Source: Desulfuromusa sp.
GTDB lineage: Bacteria; Desulfobacterota; Desulfuromonadia; Desulfuromonadales; Geopsychrobacteraceae
DNA: 15,826 nucleotides
Direction of reading: 5' to 3'
Assembly (NCBI GenBank): GCA_023145655.1
Contig: JAGLDI010000036.1
Coordinates: 1-15,826, forward strand
Shown: piece by piece, positions 1 through 7,875 of the stretch
Position numbering within the stretch: position 1 is the stretch's first letter
How the letters are laid out: every line of letters begins with the position of its first letter
Position numbers and translations under genes: made by a program
Notes under the pieces: generated by a model
What the model saw: the letters and a program-made list of their open reading frames with translations, nothing else
What the model was told of the DNA's origin: nothing
The model's database searches: none

Positions 1-206
1 GGAAAATCACCAAGTTCGCGGCAGGCATCTCCCATCCCCGAAAGAAGGTAGGGATTTTCCGGCTCCAGTTCTAACCCTGATGAAAACAGTTCACGCGCTA
101 AATGATATTCTCTGGCGCGCAATTTCTGCCGCCCTTTTTTAGAAATATCAATAACTGAAAGTGGCTTCATATCATTGTGGGAATGTTTATTGACTGGCTG
201 ATCCAC
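1..206 (-). CDS. TPR-repeat protein, N-terminal part (runs off the left edge)
   Basis: About 68 codons are visible, read leftwards from a GTG start at 206. The chosen start follows an AGGAGA Shine-Dalgarno (211-216); an in-frame ATG 12 codons further in is the alternative. The visible protein begins VDQPVNKHSHNDMKPL, then a Lys/Arg-rich stretch, then a helix pair with TPR character: ARELFSSGLELEPENPYLLS followed by GMGDACRELGDF. The spacing of small and bulky residues and the P-x-N-P turn suit tetratricopeptide repeats, which mediate protein-protein contacts. No signal peptide is seen in this part. It starts 21 bases after the aldolase stop and is probably the third gene of the M23-aldolase-TPR transcription unit. 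The ligand or partner cannot be told from the fragment. Confidence 0.65.
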   Translation of the reverse strand, partial: MDQPVNKHSHNDMKPLSVIDISKKGRQKLRAREYHLARELFSSGLELEPENPYLLSGMGDACRELGDF

Positions 207-227
207 TATTTCTCCTGAACTTTTATT

Positions 228-866
228 TTATTGGCCATAGTGACTGAATTTATCTACCACCCGTTGCATCTCCACGTCTTCCACCAGAACCGGCTGCCCA
301 ACCGTTTTTGTCTGATAGTAGATTCTGGAGACCAACTCAATTTCCTCAGCGACATTGAAACAATTTTTCATATCTGTAGCAACAGCCACCAGACCATGGT
401 TTGCCAGCAGGACAGCATTATAGGAACCAATACTCTTAATAATATTATCAGCTAACTCGGGAGTGCCGAAAGTGGCATAAGGGGCTAGTGGAACTTTATC
501 GCCGGAAAATGCAACGAGGTAATGGACCGCTGGAAGTTCCCAGTGAAGACAGGCCAGCGTTGTGGCATAGACTGAATGGGTATGAACAACCGCCCCAATC
601 TCGGCACGAGCCGCGTAAAGGGCCAGATGGAAACCTAACTCACTTGAGGGTTTACGCTCTCCGTCAACAGTTTTCCCGCTAAGATCCACCACTACGACAT
701 CGGCAACCGTAACATCATGGTAATCAATCCCGCTGGGGCTGATCGCAATCAGATTATCCTCAGCAGAGAGAATACTCAAATTCCCTCCACTGCCGGTGGT
801 TAACCCAGACCGGATCATTTTCAAACCATAATCAACAATCTGTTGCCGCTGTTGGAGCATCAGCAT
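228..866 (-). CDS. fucA: Class II aldolase, L-fuculose-phosphate aldolase type
   Basis: A zinc-dependent class II aldolase/adducin-fold protein of 212 residues, close in length to E. coli FucA (about 215). FucA splits L-fuculose 1-phosphate into dihydroxyacetone phosphate and L-lactaldehyde. Counting from the ATG at 866, the FucA landmarks are present: phosphate-loop residues in GSGGNLS (26-32) and SPSG (43-46), catalytic Glu76 in SSELGFH, zinc ligands His95 and His97 in HTHS and His157 in ANHG, Tyr116 in AVHYLV, and a C-terminal Tyr210 in KFSHYG matching the FucA tail tyrosine. ATG 866 is preferred over TTG 872 because GGGAG (874-878) lies 7 bases before it; ATG 860 is also possible. It follows the M23 gene and precedes the TPR gene. 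No fucose kinase or isomerase is in the window, so the true substrate may be another short sugar phosphate; ribulose-phosphate epimerase-like or MtnB-like roles are less likely. Confidence 0.85.
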   Translation of the reverse strand: MLMLQQRQQIVDYGLKMIRSGLTTGSGGNLSILSAEDNLIAISPSGIDYHDVTVADVVVVDLSGKTVDGERKPSSELGFHLALYAARAEIGAVVHTHSVYATTLACLHWELPAVHYLVAFSGDKVPLAPYATFGTPELADNIIKSIGSYNAVLLANHGLVAVATDMKNCFNVAEEIELVSRIYYQTKTVGQPVLVEDVEMQRVVDKFSHYGQ

Positions 867-873
867 GAACAAT

Positions 874-878
874 CTCCC
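874..878 (-). promoter_or_regulatory. Shine-Dalgarno of the aldolase gene
   Basis: GGGAG on the minus strand, 7 bases before the ATG at 866. It decides between three clustered in-frame starts (TTG 872, ATG 866, ATG 860) in favour of 866. TTG 872 would leave only one base of spacing, and ATG 860 would leave 13. Confidence 0.55.
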
Positions 879-919
879 ATGACAGAACCTGGATTATCGA
901 TGCAAGGAACGCCGGTCAT

Positions 920-2263
920 TCAGTTTTTTTTCGTTACGATCTCTGTTTCAGGAAGGTCAAGTTTAGCAATATGGGTGTTAACACGTTTTGCGTCCAACCT
1001 TGCCAAAAGAGGTGCTGTATGTGACATAAACTCAGCCAGATGCTCTTTACTGACAGATTTAGCTGATGGAGCTTTCAGTTTGAGGGGATTAATCGGTTTA
1101 CCGTATCTGGTCATACGAAAATCAAGATGGGGACCAGTTGAAAATCCAGTACTACCAACATAAGCTATAACTTGCCCTTGGCTAACCCGCTTGTTCTTAG
1201 CCATTTTCTTGGCAAACCCGTGCAAATGGAGATACATGCTGATATAACCATTACTATGGCGAATTTTTAGATAGTTTCCGTTTCCCCTGCCATAACCTTT
1301 CGCAATAATTGTACCATCTCCAATAGCCTTAACCGGCGTACCAATTGGAGCGGCATAATCGATTGCCGGATGTGGTTTATAAACCTTGGAAATTGGGTGT
1401 AACCGCCGCATTGTGTAGCCAGAAGATATCCGGGTAAAGGAGAGGGGTGCCTTGAGAAAAGCTTTGCGCATGTTGCCACCGTTCTCATTATAAAATGACA
1501 TTTTTTGATCCCCGTCGGCAAAACGGATCGCTTTAAATGCATTATTCTGATTTACAAATTCAGCAGCCAGAACATGACCGTAACCTGCGGGTTGCCCTTC
1601 CCTGAAACGCTTTTCAACCAACACCAGGAATGAATCTCCTACTCGCAGATCAAGGATAAAATTAATGTCCCAGCCGAAAATGTCAGCCAGAACAAAAGCC
1701 AGTTCAGGCTCTTCTCCAATTTCAGCAACGGCTTCAAACAAACTTGTTTTAATGGTGCCCTGGATCAGTTCAGTTGTTACATCATAGACAATCGACTGCC
1801 GCTCCATCTTGATCTGGTCAGTTTCACGGCTGATAGCCAGTTGCTCTTCAGGGTCAATTTCGTAGATAAAGCTGCTGAATTGACCGTCTATGGTGACGAT
1901 CCGGTACGGGTGTCCGGCACAGATTTTAGTAAAAGGAAAGATATCTCGACTCTGCAAGTTCAAGTTATAGATTTCTTGTGCGGTAAAATAATTCCCTAAA
2001 AGGGCAGTAATAGAAGATCCAGCAGGAACAGTATTTTTTATCTCCTCACGTAGCAGTTCAGGTGGTACTGGTGGAGAAGCACTGGCAACAATCGGGGTTT
2101 CCCGAGCCTCTAGCTTCGAACCAGAGCTGCTACTGAACAGGAGTAAGCCAATCCCAAAAAGCAATATTAAAACCGCAGATACAGCTATTTTTACTGGTTT
2201 TAACTTAGATTTAGACGATTTTTCTGCAACACGTGGAGGCTGGAAATCTTGATTTATACTCAT
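920..2263 (-). CDS. Membrane-anchored M23 peptidoglycan metallopeptidase (MepM-like)
   Basis: A 447-residue protein expected to cut peptide cross-links in peptidoglycan during wall growth. A basic N-terminus is followed by one membrane segment (about 24-43), giving an uncleaved anchor with the rest in the periplasm. Residues about 75-250 resemble the OapA/LysM-like substrate-access region of MepM-type enzymes (for example CAGHPYRI, and VGDSFLVLVEKRF). The M23 (LytM) domain covers about 270-395: zinc ligands His298 and Asp302 in HPAIDYA, His346 and His348 in YLHLHGF, and the last motif GPHLDFR with His379 but Asp381 where HxH is usual. A charged tail of about 50 residues follows. The start at 2263 has only a weak Shine-Dalgarno, but a strong promoter lies about 50 bases upstream. 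It is probably the first gene of the unit with the aldolase and TPR genes. The family is certain; cleavage specificity is not. Confidence 0.88.
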   Translation of the reverse strand: MSINQDFQPPRVAEKSSKSKLKPVKIAVSAVLILLFGIGLLLFSSSSGSKLEARETPIVASASPPVPPELLREEIKNTVPAGSSITALLGNYFTAQEIYNLNLQSRDIFPFTKICAGHPYRIVTIDGQFSSFIYEIDPEEQLAISRETDQIKMERQSIVYDVTTELIQGTIKTSLFEAVAEIGEEPELAFVLADIFGWDINFILDLRVGDSFLVLVEKRFREGQPAGYGHVLAAEFVNQNNAFKAIRFADGDQKMSFYNENGGNMRKAFLKAPLSFTRISSGYTMRRLHPISKVYKPHPAIDYAAPIGTPVKAIGDGTIIAKGYGRGNGNYLKIRHSNGYISMYLHLHGFAKKMAKNKRVSQGQVIAYVGSTGFSTGPHLDFRMTRYGKPINPLKLKAPSAKSVSKEHLAEFMSHTAPLLARLDAKRVNTHIAKLDLPETEIVTKKN

Positions 2264-2318
2264 CGATACACCAAAGTGAAGATTAGTAAACGCTTAAGCC
2301 TAGTTGTTTAATTTGAGG

Positions 2319-2348
2319 ATTATAACAGTTGTGTCTTTCCGCTGTCTA
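2319..2348 (-). promoter_or_regulatory. Sigma70-type promoter of the M23 gene cluster
   Basis: On the minus strand TAGACA (2343-2348) and a perfect TATAAT (2319-2324) are separated by 18 bases. The -10 is preceded by TGT, giving an extended TGnTATAAT form. Transcription would start near 2312, leaving a leader of about 50 bases before the M23 start codon. This is a visual consensus match, not an experimental site. Confidence 0.65.
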
Positions 2349-2375
2349 GCCTCAATTTATTTCCTTTTTTCGGCA

Positions 2376-2404
2376 TTGCCAGATTTGTAGCATGAGGATA
2401 ATAT
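2376..2404 (+). promoter_or_regulatory. Sigma70-type promoter of the peptidase-aminotransferase pair
   Basis: TTGCCA (2376-2381), a 17-base spacer and TAATAT (2399-2404) give a good consensus fit. The predicted start is near 2411, about 28 bases before the ATG at 2439, with an AAGGA ribosome site between. It faces away from the minus-strand promoter at 2319-2348, so the 175-base gap is a divergent control region. Confidence 0.6.
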
Positions 2405-2438
2405 GGTCGCTCACTCACAACAGCAAGGAACTTAAATT

Positions 2439-3572
2439 ATGGTCAACAAACAGAGAATTTGTGATGAATTTATCCGCCAGGCATCTATTGACAGCCCATC
2501 ATTTAAAGAAGCTGAAATAGCAGAGTACCTCGCCAAACGCTTCCAAAAACTTGGAGCAGAAATTTATTTTGATGATGCCGGGGAAAAGATTGGTAGCAAT
2601 AGTAGCAACATGATTGCCAGATTATCAGGAACCAAGTCTGGCGCGCCATTGCTCCTCTCTGCGCATATGGACACAGTCACCCCGGCAGAAAATGTGACTC
2701 CGGTTCTCAAAGATGGCATTTTTACCAGCGCAGGAGAAACTATTCTTGGTGGGGATGATAAATCTGGAATCGTGGAAATCATCGAAGCAATTGAGGTTTT
2801 GAATGAGCAGGACATCCCCCATGTCCCTCTGGAAATTGCTATTTCAATTTGTGAAGAGCAAGGTCTACTCGGGGCAAAGCAGCTGGATTTCACAAAATTC
2901 AAAGCGAAGTACGGGATCGCTCTGGACACAACCGGCATTGACATAGTCATCAACCGTGCTCCTGCTGCTAATCGTTTTAAAATTGATATTTCGGGCCATG
3001 AAGCCCATGCCGGTGTCTGTCCTGAACAGGGCGTATCAGCAATTCAAATTGCCAGTCGAGCAATTGCCAAAATGGTTCTGGGTAGAATTGATGAAGAGAC
3101 CACTGCCAATATCGGGACAATTCATGGTGGGCTTGCTTCAAACATTATCCCTAAATGTATCAGCCTGCGTGGTGAGGTCCGTAGCCACGATATCAACAAA
3201 CTGCGCAAACACACTGAGTTAATTATTGCTGCCGTCGAGGAAGAAGTTGCTAACGCCACCATCACCGTTGCAGGCGAAACCAAACGTGCCTCCATGGCTC
3301 TTGAGTTAAAAGAAGATTTTTCCCCGATGCGCGTCGCTGAAGATGCTCCAATTCTACAGATTATTCACGAAGCAGGCGCTGCTCTGGGACGGCCACAGGA
3401 AATTCGTGCTGCCGGGGGCGGTTCAGATGCCAATATCTTTAATGGCAATGGCATCGAGATGGTTATCGTTGCAACTGGAATGTCCAAGGTTCACACCATT
3501 AACGAGCAGATTGCTGTTGATGACATGGTCAAGGCCAGTGAACTGCTGGTGGAAATCATCCGCAGGGCGTAA
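2439..3572 (+). CDS. M20-family metallopeptidase, PepT-like
   Basis: A 377-residue cytoplasmic di-zinc aminopeptidase of the M20 family, closest in pattern to the PepT-like group that removes N-terminal residues from short peptides. The metal and catalytic residues are all visible: His76 and Asp78 in SAHMDTV, bridging Asp106 in GGDDKSG, catalytic Glu139 and metal-binding Glu140 in ICEEQG, Asp163 in ALDTTG, and the last His352 in VHTINE. The lid/dimerisation domain (about 175-290) contains GHEAHAG with His190, a conserved M20 feature. AAGGA lies about 9 bases before the ATG, and a good promoter sits just upstream. The aminotransferase starts 5 bases after its stop, so the two are almost certainly co-transcribed. 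Some M20 members act on N-acyl amino acids or carbamoyl compounds instead, so peptide cleavage is likely but not proven. Confidence 0.85.
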   Translation: MVNKQRICDEFIRQASIDSPSFKEAEIAEYLAKRFQKLGAEIYFDDAGEKIGSNSSNMIARLSGTKSGAPLLLSAHMDTVTPAENVTPVLKDGIFTSAGETILGGDDKSGIVEIIEAIEVLNEQDIPHVPLEIAISICEEQGLLGAKQLDFTKFKAKYGIALDTTGIDIVINRAPAANRFKIDISGHEAHAGVCPEQGVSAIQIASRAIAKMVLGRIDEETTANIGTIHGGLASNIIPKCISLRGEVRSHDINKLRKHTELIIAAVEEEVANATITVAGETKRASMALELKEDFSPMRVAEDAPILQIIHEAGAALGRPQEIRAAGGGSDANIFNGNGIEMVIVATGMSKVHTINEQIAVDDMVKASELLVEIIRRA

Positions 3573-3577
3573 TTTTG

Positions 3578-4735
3578 ATGCAAGCAACAAAACAAATAGT
3601 AAAAATACAGCATCCCCCGATCACAGAAGTCAAAAGCTGGCTATCGGGACGCGTATTCCCTGCAGAAAAACCATTAATTGACCTCTGTCAGGCGGTACCC
3701 AGTTATTCCCCGCCGGCAGAATTGATTGAACATCTGAAGAGCTCATTTGATGATTCACAAACATTTAAATACAGCCCCGACGAAGGTCTTTCTGATGTCC
3801 GGAATGAGGTTTGTAGCTGGTACCAACGTCACTATCAGGGAGCGCCCACATCCGATCAACTGTGTCTGACAATTGGTGCCAGTCAAGCCTTCTGGCTTGC
3901 CATTTCTGCTCTCTGTCAGCCGGGTGACGAGGTCATTGTCCAGCTTCCGGCTTACTTTGATCATCCGATGGGATTGCAGGCACTTGGGATCAAGGTAGTT
4001 TATGCTCCCTTTAATCCAGAGACCGCTGGTCAACCAGATATCGAAACAATCAGCCACTTGATTGGCCCGAAAACCAAAGCGATCCTGCTGGTGACACCAA
4101 GTAATCCCACCGGTGCGGTCATTTCACCAACCCAGATTGCCGCTTTTTTTGAATTGGCTCAATCACGCAACATCAGTTTGATTCTGGATGAAACCTATAA
4201 TGCCTTTATCGGCACCACACCACATCTGCTATTCAACCGCTCAGACTGGCCAAATAATTTTATCCAGATTGCCTCATTCGGCAAAACTTTTGCCCTGACC
4301 GGGCTACGTTGCGGTGCGTTAATTGCGGATGATAAATTTATTCAGCAGGCATTAAAGATTCAGGATAGTATGGTAGTCTGCCAACCACGAATCACACAAC
4401 TGGCATTAGAGTTCGGTTGTCGGCATTTGGACGACTGGGTGGCAAATAATGCTGTAACAATGCAGCAGCGTCATGATCGCTTCAAAACCGATTTTCTGGC
4501 AGCAAAAACCAACTTCAAACTCATAGCCAGCGGTTCGTTTTTCGCCTGGGTTAAACATCCGTGGGAGGATCTGACGGGACGCCTGGCGGCAAAGCGGCTG
4601 GTTGAAGAAGCCAATTTGATCTGCCTGCCGGGGGAAACTTTCGGCCCGGATCTGGAACCCTACCTGCGTCTCTCTTTTGGAAATATTGAAGTTTCACAAA
4701 TTACGGAGGTCGTTGGAAGGTTTCAGGAAATTTGA
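3578..4735 (+). CDS. Class I/II PLP-dependent aminotransferase
   Basis: A 385-residue fold-type I aminotransferase, which moves an amino group between an amino acid and a 2-oxo acid using pyridoxal phosphate. Counting from ATG 3578, the fold landmarks are Asn176 in SNPTG, Asp204 and Tyr207 in LDETYNAF (PLP ring contacts), Lys236 in SFGKTFALTG (the Schiff-base lysine), Arg244 in GLRCG (phosphate contact) and Arg364 in YLRLSFG (substrate carboxylate). GASQA (100-104) is the usual N-terminal PLP loop. A TTG directly before the ATG could also start the protein, but ATG fits better with AGGG about 10 bases upstream. It follows the M20 peptidase by 5 bases, suggesting that released amino acids may be its substrates. 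This is inference: substrate specificity cannot be read from the sequence. Confidence 0.85.
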   Translation: MQATKQIVKIQHPPITEVKSWLSGRVFPAEKPLIDLCQAVPSYSPPAELIEHLKSSFDDSQTFKYSPDEGLSDVRNEVCSWYQRHYQGAPTSDQLCLTIGASQAFWLAISALCQPGDEVIVQLPAYFDHPMGLQALGIKVVYAPFNPETAGQPDIETISHLIGPKTKAILLVTPSNPTGAVISPTQIAAFFELAQSRNISLILDETYNAFIGTTPHLLFNRSDWPNNFIQIASFGKTFALTGLRCGALIADDKFIQQALKIQDSMVVCQPRITQLALEFGCRHLDDWVANNAVTMQQRHDRFKTDFLAAKTNFKLIASGSFFAWVKHPWEDLTGRLAAKRLVEEANLICLPGETFGPDLEPYLRLSFGNIEVSQITEVVGRFQEI

Positions 4736-4781
4736 GAAGAAGAAGCCATTAGCCTCCCTCTTTCAAGTTCATTTCAAATCT

Positions 4782-5672
4782 TCAGTTTCTATTTGGAAGT
4801 GTTGAATGAAGATGCTGTTTCTGCAGTGCTGCCTTGATCTCTTCGACACAGTCGTAAGGGACCCGGATACCACGGACTCCCTTACCAACCTTAATCATCG
4901 ACCCGCTATCCCCGTGATAATCGGAACCCCCAGTGACAACCAGCTTATGCCTCCGAGCCAGCTTGATCAACCAATCGGTATCTTCCAGACCAGAACCATT
5001 ATTATAGGCTTCAATACCATCCAGACCCAAACCAACCAATTCAGCAACTAATCTTTCCAATTTGTGCCGATCACGGGTCACATAAGGGGGGTGAGCCAGC
5101 ACCACAATCCCGCCACTGCCATGAATCAACTTGATCGCTTCATCAGCCGGAAAATAGCGCTTTGATACATTACAGGGAACCAGATAGCGCGTAAAAGCTT
5201 CATCATTATTGCTGACATATCCAGCCTGACGTAAGGCCAATGCAATATGGGGACGCCCAATTGTCCCCCCGGCTAACTGGCGAACAGCCTCAGGATCGAT
5301 GGGCTGCTGCTTTTCATCTAGCAACTTCAGATTGACCTTTTCAACAATCTGCCGATTACGGGTCGCCCGAAATTCCTGGAATTCAGCTAATGCCCTGATC
5401 AGATAAGGATCCTGATAATCAAACCCATACCCAAGCAAATGCATATCGGTATAGTAAAACCACTGGCTCGACAGCTCTACCGCCGGAATAACCTCTATCC
5501 CCACAGCATTACCGGCAGCAATAGCCCGGCTGATCCCATCAATATTATCGTGATCGGCCAGTGCAATAGCACGAACTCCCGCTTTCTGTGCTAAACCAAC
5601 AACCTCTTCTGGTGATAAATAACCATCCGAACAGGTCGAATGAAGATGTAGATCAATGTATGCTGTTTCCAT
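4782..5672 (-). CDS. PHP-domain phosphoesterase (RNase AM / TrpH type)
   Basis: A 296-residue polymerase-and-histidinol-phosphatase (PHP) protein. The family uses a trinuclear metal centre for phosphoester hydrolysis; the closest characterised relatives are YciV/TrpH, which is a 5'-3' exonuclease (RNase AM) and also acts on 3',5'-bisphosphonucleotides. Counting from ATG 5672, the ligands are His9, His11 and Asp16 in DLHLHSTCSDG, Asp40 and His41 in ADHDN, Glu66 in AVELS, His78, His142 in GRPH, His194 in LAHPP, and Asp251 and His253 in GSDYHG. The reading frame stays open 26 codons further upstream, but that extension is Lys/Arg-rich and unlike the family. The ATG at 5672 starts exactly at the PHP core and has AAAAGGA (5685-5691) about 12 bases before it. 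It is transcribed alone, converging on the aminotransferase and diverging from the ABC genes. Confidence 0.88.
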   Translation of the reverse strand: METAYIDLHLHSTCSDGYLSPEEVVGLAQKAGVRAIALADHDNIDGISRAIAAGNAVGIEVIPAVELSSQWFYYTDMHLLGYGFDYQDPYLIRALAEFQEFRATRNRQIVEKVNLKLLDEKQQPIDPEAVRQLAGGTIGRPHIALALRQAGYVSNNDEAFTRYLVPCNVSKRYFPADEAIKLIHGSGGIVVLAHPPYVTRDRHKLERLVAELVGLGLDGIEAYNNGSGLEDTDWLIKLARRHKLVVTGGSDYHGDSGSMIKVGKGVRGIRVPYDCVEEIKAALQKQHLHSTLPNRN

Positions 5673-5777
5673 CTGGTTATTATTTCCTTTTCTCGGGCAA
5701 GAATCCAGTTTTTTTAAAGATCTTTTCCTTAAAACTGTTTTACACAACAAAAGTTTCAGACATTGCAGAACTCAGTC

Positions 5778-5806
5778 TTGACCATTACCGGACAAACCTG
5801 TAAACA
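5778..5806 (+). promoter_or_regulatory. Possible promoter of the dppDF-type pair
   Basis: TTGACC (5778-5783), a 17-base spacer and TAAACA (5801-5806). The -35 is close to consensus and the -10 is weak. The predicted start near 5813 lies about 25 bases before the preferred ATG at 5838, which also argues against the earlier TTG start at 5763. Confidence 0.35.
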
Positions 5807-5837
5807 TGAGACAACTGCTAACGAGAGTATATTAAAC

Positions 5838-6794
5838 ATGCCACCACGTCTTGCCGTCAATAATCTGCAAAGCTATTTCTTTACCCGCACCGGGTTAATC
5901 AAAGCTGTCGATGATGTCTCCTTTAATATCGCTCAGGGAGAAACTCTGGCATTAGTTGGAGAATCGGGCTGTGGCAAGTCGATGACAGCCCTCTCTCTAT
6001 TGCGCTTACTCCCTGAACCGGGTCGGATTGTTGGTGGGGAAATTTCTCTTGATGGTCGTGATCTGTTGCGTTTACCCGATGTGGAAATGCGACGAATCCG
6101 GGGGAATGAAATTTCAATGATCTTTCAGGAGCCAATGACCTCGCTCAATCCGGTTTTACGGATTGGAGAGCAAATTGCTGAAGTTCTCCGACTTCATCAG
6201 GGAGACACAAAACAACAAGCGCTGGAACAGGCTGCAGAGTTATTAATCCAGGTTGGAATTGCTGATCCCAAACGAAGGTTACGTGAATACCCCCATCAAC
6301 TTTCAGGGGGGCAACGGCAGCGCATTATGATTGCCATAGCTTTAGCATGCGATCCGAAACTGCTGATTGCCGATGAACCTACAACAGCTCTTGATGTGAC
6401 CATTCAGGCCCAAATTATGGATCTCCTGCTGGAGTTAAAAGAACAACGGCAGATGGCCACTTTGTTGATCAGTCATGATCTCGGCGTTGTTGCCGGCAAT
6501 GCCGATAAACTGGCGGTGATGTATGCAGGGCAAATTGTCGAATTTGGAACCGTCAAAAGAATCTTTGAAAACCCACTCCATCCCTATACGCAAGGATTAC
6601 TCCAATGCATTCCCCGACTCGGGCAAAAAAACCGCCTGTCAACGATCCCCGGTCAGTTGCCTGATTTGAGAAAGCAGCTGGAAGGATGCCTGTTCCTGGA
6701 TCGCTGTCCCGGTCCCTGTGCCCCCTGTGGACACCAATCACCAGAAATCGAGGAGTTTGAACCAGATCATTGGGTCAGATGTTGGAGATATTAA
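5838..6794 (+). CDS. dppD: Oligopeptide/dipeptide ABC transporter ATPase, DppD/OppD type
   Basis: A 318-residue cytoplasmic ATPase that would drive import of peptides or related solutes, usually as a heterodimer with a DppF-type partner. From ATG 5838 the motifs are: Walker A GESGCGKS (41-48), Q-loop Gln97 in FQEPM, signature LSGGQ (155-159), Walker B LLIADE (175-180) and H-loop His213 in ISHD. The C-terminal oligopeptide-transporter extension carries Cys284, Cys290, Cys294, Cys297 and Cys315, the cysteine set that in some OppD/DppD proteins binds an iron-sulfur cluster. An in-frame TTG at 5763 would add 25 non-conserved residues, so ATG is preferred although its ribosome site is weak. The next ATPase begins on the base after its stop codon. 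Substrate could be peptides, nickel or other solutes; no permease or binding-protein gene is adjacent to help. Confidence 0.88.
   Translation: MPPRLAVNNLQSYFFTRTGLIKAVDDVSFNIAQGETLALVGESGCGKSMTALSLLRLLPEPGRIVGGEISLDGRDLLRLPDVEMRRIRGNEISMIFQEPMTSLNPVLRIGEQIAEVLRLHQGDTKQQALEQAAELLIQVGIADPKRRLREYPHQLSGGQRQRIMIAIALACDPKLLIADEPTTALDVTIQAQIMDLLLELKEQRQMATLLISHDLGVVAGNADKLAVMYAGQIVEFGTVKRIFENPLHPYTQGLLQCIPRLGQKNRLSTIPGQLPDLRKQLEGCLFLDRCPGPCAPCGHQSPEIEEFEPDHWVRCWRY
6784..6787 (+). promoter_or_regulatory. Shine-Dalgarno for the abutting GTG start
   Basis: GGAG inside the last codons of the DppD-type gene, 7 bases before GTG 6795. It supports the GTG that directly follows the TAA stop (6792-6794) as the true start, and so translational coupling of the two ATPases. 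Confidence 0.6.
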
Positions 6795-7778
6795 GTGTCA
6801 TTTCTTGAAGTAAAAAATCTGCGCAAAAGTTTTCGCCTGACCGACTCTCTGGGTCGAGCTGCAGGACAACTGGTTGCTGTCGATAATCTCTCCCTCAGTT
6901 TACAGCAAGGGGAAACGCTGGGACTGGTTGGTGAGTCTGGGTGTGGAAAGTCAACAACCGGGAAGTTGATTCTCCAGTTATTACCGTCGGACGGAGGTCA
7001 GGTAATTTTTGATGGAGAAGATTTAACCCAACTCTCAACCAGACAGATGCGCCCCTATCGACGGCGGATCCAGATGATATTTCAGGATCCCTTTTCATCT
7101 TTGAATCCGCGCATGACTGTTGGATCAATTTTAAGTGAACCGCTGCTGATTCACCGTTTGGCTCCACCCCGTCAGGTTCGTGACCGGGTGATAGAACTTT
7201 TGGAAAAAGTGGGGCTCTCGGCTGAACATGAACAACGTTATCCCCATGAGTTTTCCGGTGGGCAACGGCAGCGAGTAGGAATAGCCCGGGCTCTGGCCGT
7301 TGAGCCACAACTGATTATTGCCGATGAACCTGTTTCGGCCCTTGACCTGTCGGTTCAGGCACAGATTTTAAATCTGTTGCAGGGTTTTCAGCAAGAGCAC
7401 AACCTCAGTTACCTTTTCATTGCTCATGATCTTGCGGTTATAGAACATGTCAGTGATCGTATTGCAGTGATGTATCTGGGGAAAATTGTTGAACTGACCA
7501 GTGCTGAGGAACTGTATAAGAACCCCTGCCATCCTTATACTGAGGCACTCCTGAATGCCGTACCGGTTCCAGATCCAGATCAACCCCGCCCGACAGCCCT
7601 AAAGGGGGAGATTCCTTCCCCGGTTAATCCCCCGAGCGGTTGTTATTTCCACCCTCGCTGCCCCTATGCTGATGATCGCTGCCGGCAACAGCAACCTGAG
7701 CTGCTTGACATAGGCCATAAGCACCAGGTCGCCTGTTACCATAGTGAGCAGGTTGGACGTTTTCTCCTGCAAAAATAA
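6795..7778 (+). CDS. dppF: Oligopeptide/dipeptide ABC transporter ATPase, DppF/OppF type
   Basis: A 327-residue ATPase, the usual partner of a DppD-type subunit. Motifs: Walker A GESGCGKS (46-53), Q-loop Gln97 in FQDPF, signature FSGGQ (153-157) with Phe for the usual Leu, Walker B LIIADE (173-178) and H-loop His211 in IAHD. The C-terminal extension has GEIPSP (271-276) and then Cys283, Cys289, Cys296 and Cys314 in SGCYFHPRCP and after, typical of the family. It starts at GTG immediately after the upstream stop, with GGAG 7 bases before it, so the two ATPases should be made in similar amounts. PtsP follows after 97 bases on the same strand. The DppF assignment rests on position and on LFIAHDLAVIEHVSDRIAVM-type features; OppF is equally acceptable. 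Confidence 0.88.
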   Translation: MSFLEVKNLRKSFRLTDSLGRAAGQLVAVDNLSLSLQQGETLGLVGESGCGKSTTGKLILQLLPSDGGQVIFDGEDLTQLSTRQMRPYRRRIQMIFQDPFSSLNPRMTVGSILSEPLLIHRLAPPRQVRDRVIELLEKVGLSAEHEQRYPHEFSGGQRQRVGIARALAVEPQLIIADEPVSALDLSVQAQILNLLQGFQQEHNLSYLFIAHDLAVIEHVSDRIAVMYLGKIVELTSAEELYKNPCHPYTEALLNAVPVPDPDQPRPTALKGEIPSPVNPPSGCYFHPRCPYADDRCRQQQPELLDIGHKHQVACYHSEQVGRFLLQK

Positions 7779-7797
7779 CCTTTTCGCCATTTATTCA

Positions 7798-7827
7798 TTC
7801 ACAAACTCTGCATGGTGACGTTAGTAT
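7798..7827 (+). promoter_or_regulatory. Possible promoter of ptsP
   Basis: TTCACA (7798-7803), an 18-base spacer and TAGTAT (7822-7827) lie in the 97-base gap before ptsP. The -35 differs from consensus at one position and the -10 at two. A small GGGT-N7-ACCC inverted repeat (7828-7842) lies right at the predicted start. It may let ptsP be expressed apart from the ABC genes; read-through is also possible, since no terminator is visible. Confidence 0.3.
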
Positions 7828-7875
7828 GGGTAAATATGACCCTATTGAAGTTCACACTGACTCCCAGTAGCGACC

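Noticed and set aside
5673..5750. 26-codon upstream extension of the PHP protein
   Set aside because: It is Lys/Arg-rich and outside the family core, and the ATG at 5672 starts exactly at the PHP domain with an upstream AAGGA.
6895..7308. A 137-codon open frame antisense to the DppF-type gene
   Set aside because: It mirrors the ATPase motifs on the other strand and has no independent support.
5838..7778. Sequence repetition between the two ABC ATPase genes as a recent tandem duplication
   Set aside because: The shared stretches are family motifs (Walker A, signature, Walker B); the proteins otherwise differ as normal DppD and DppF paralogues do.
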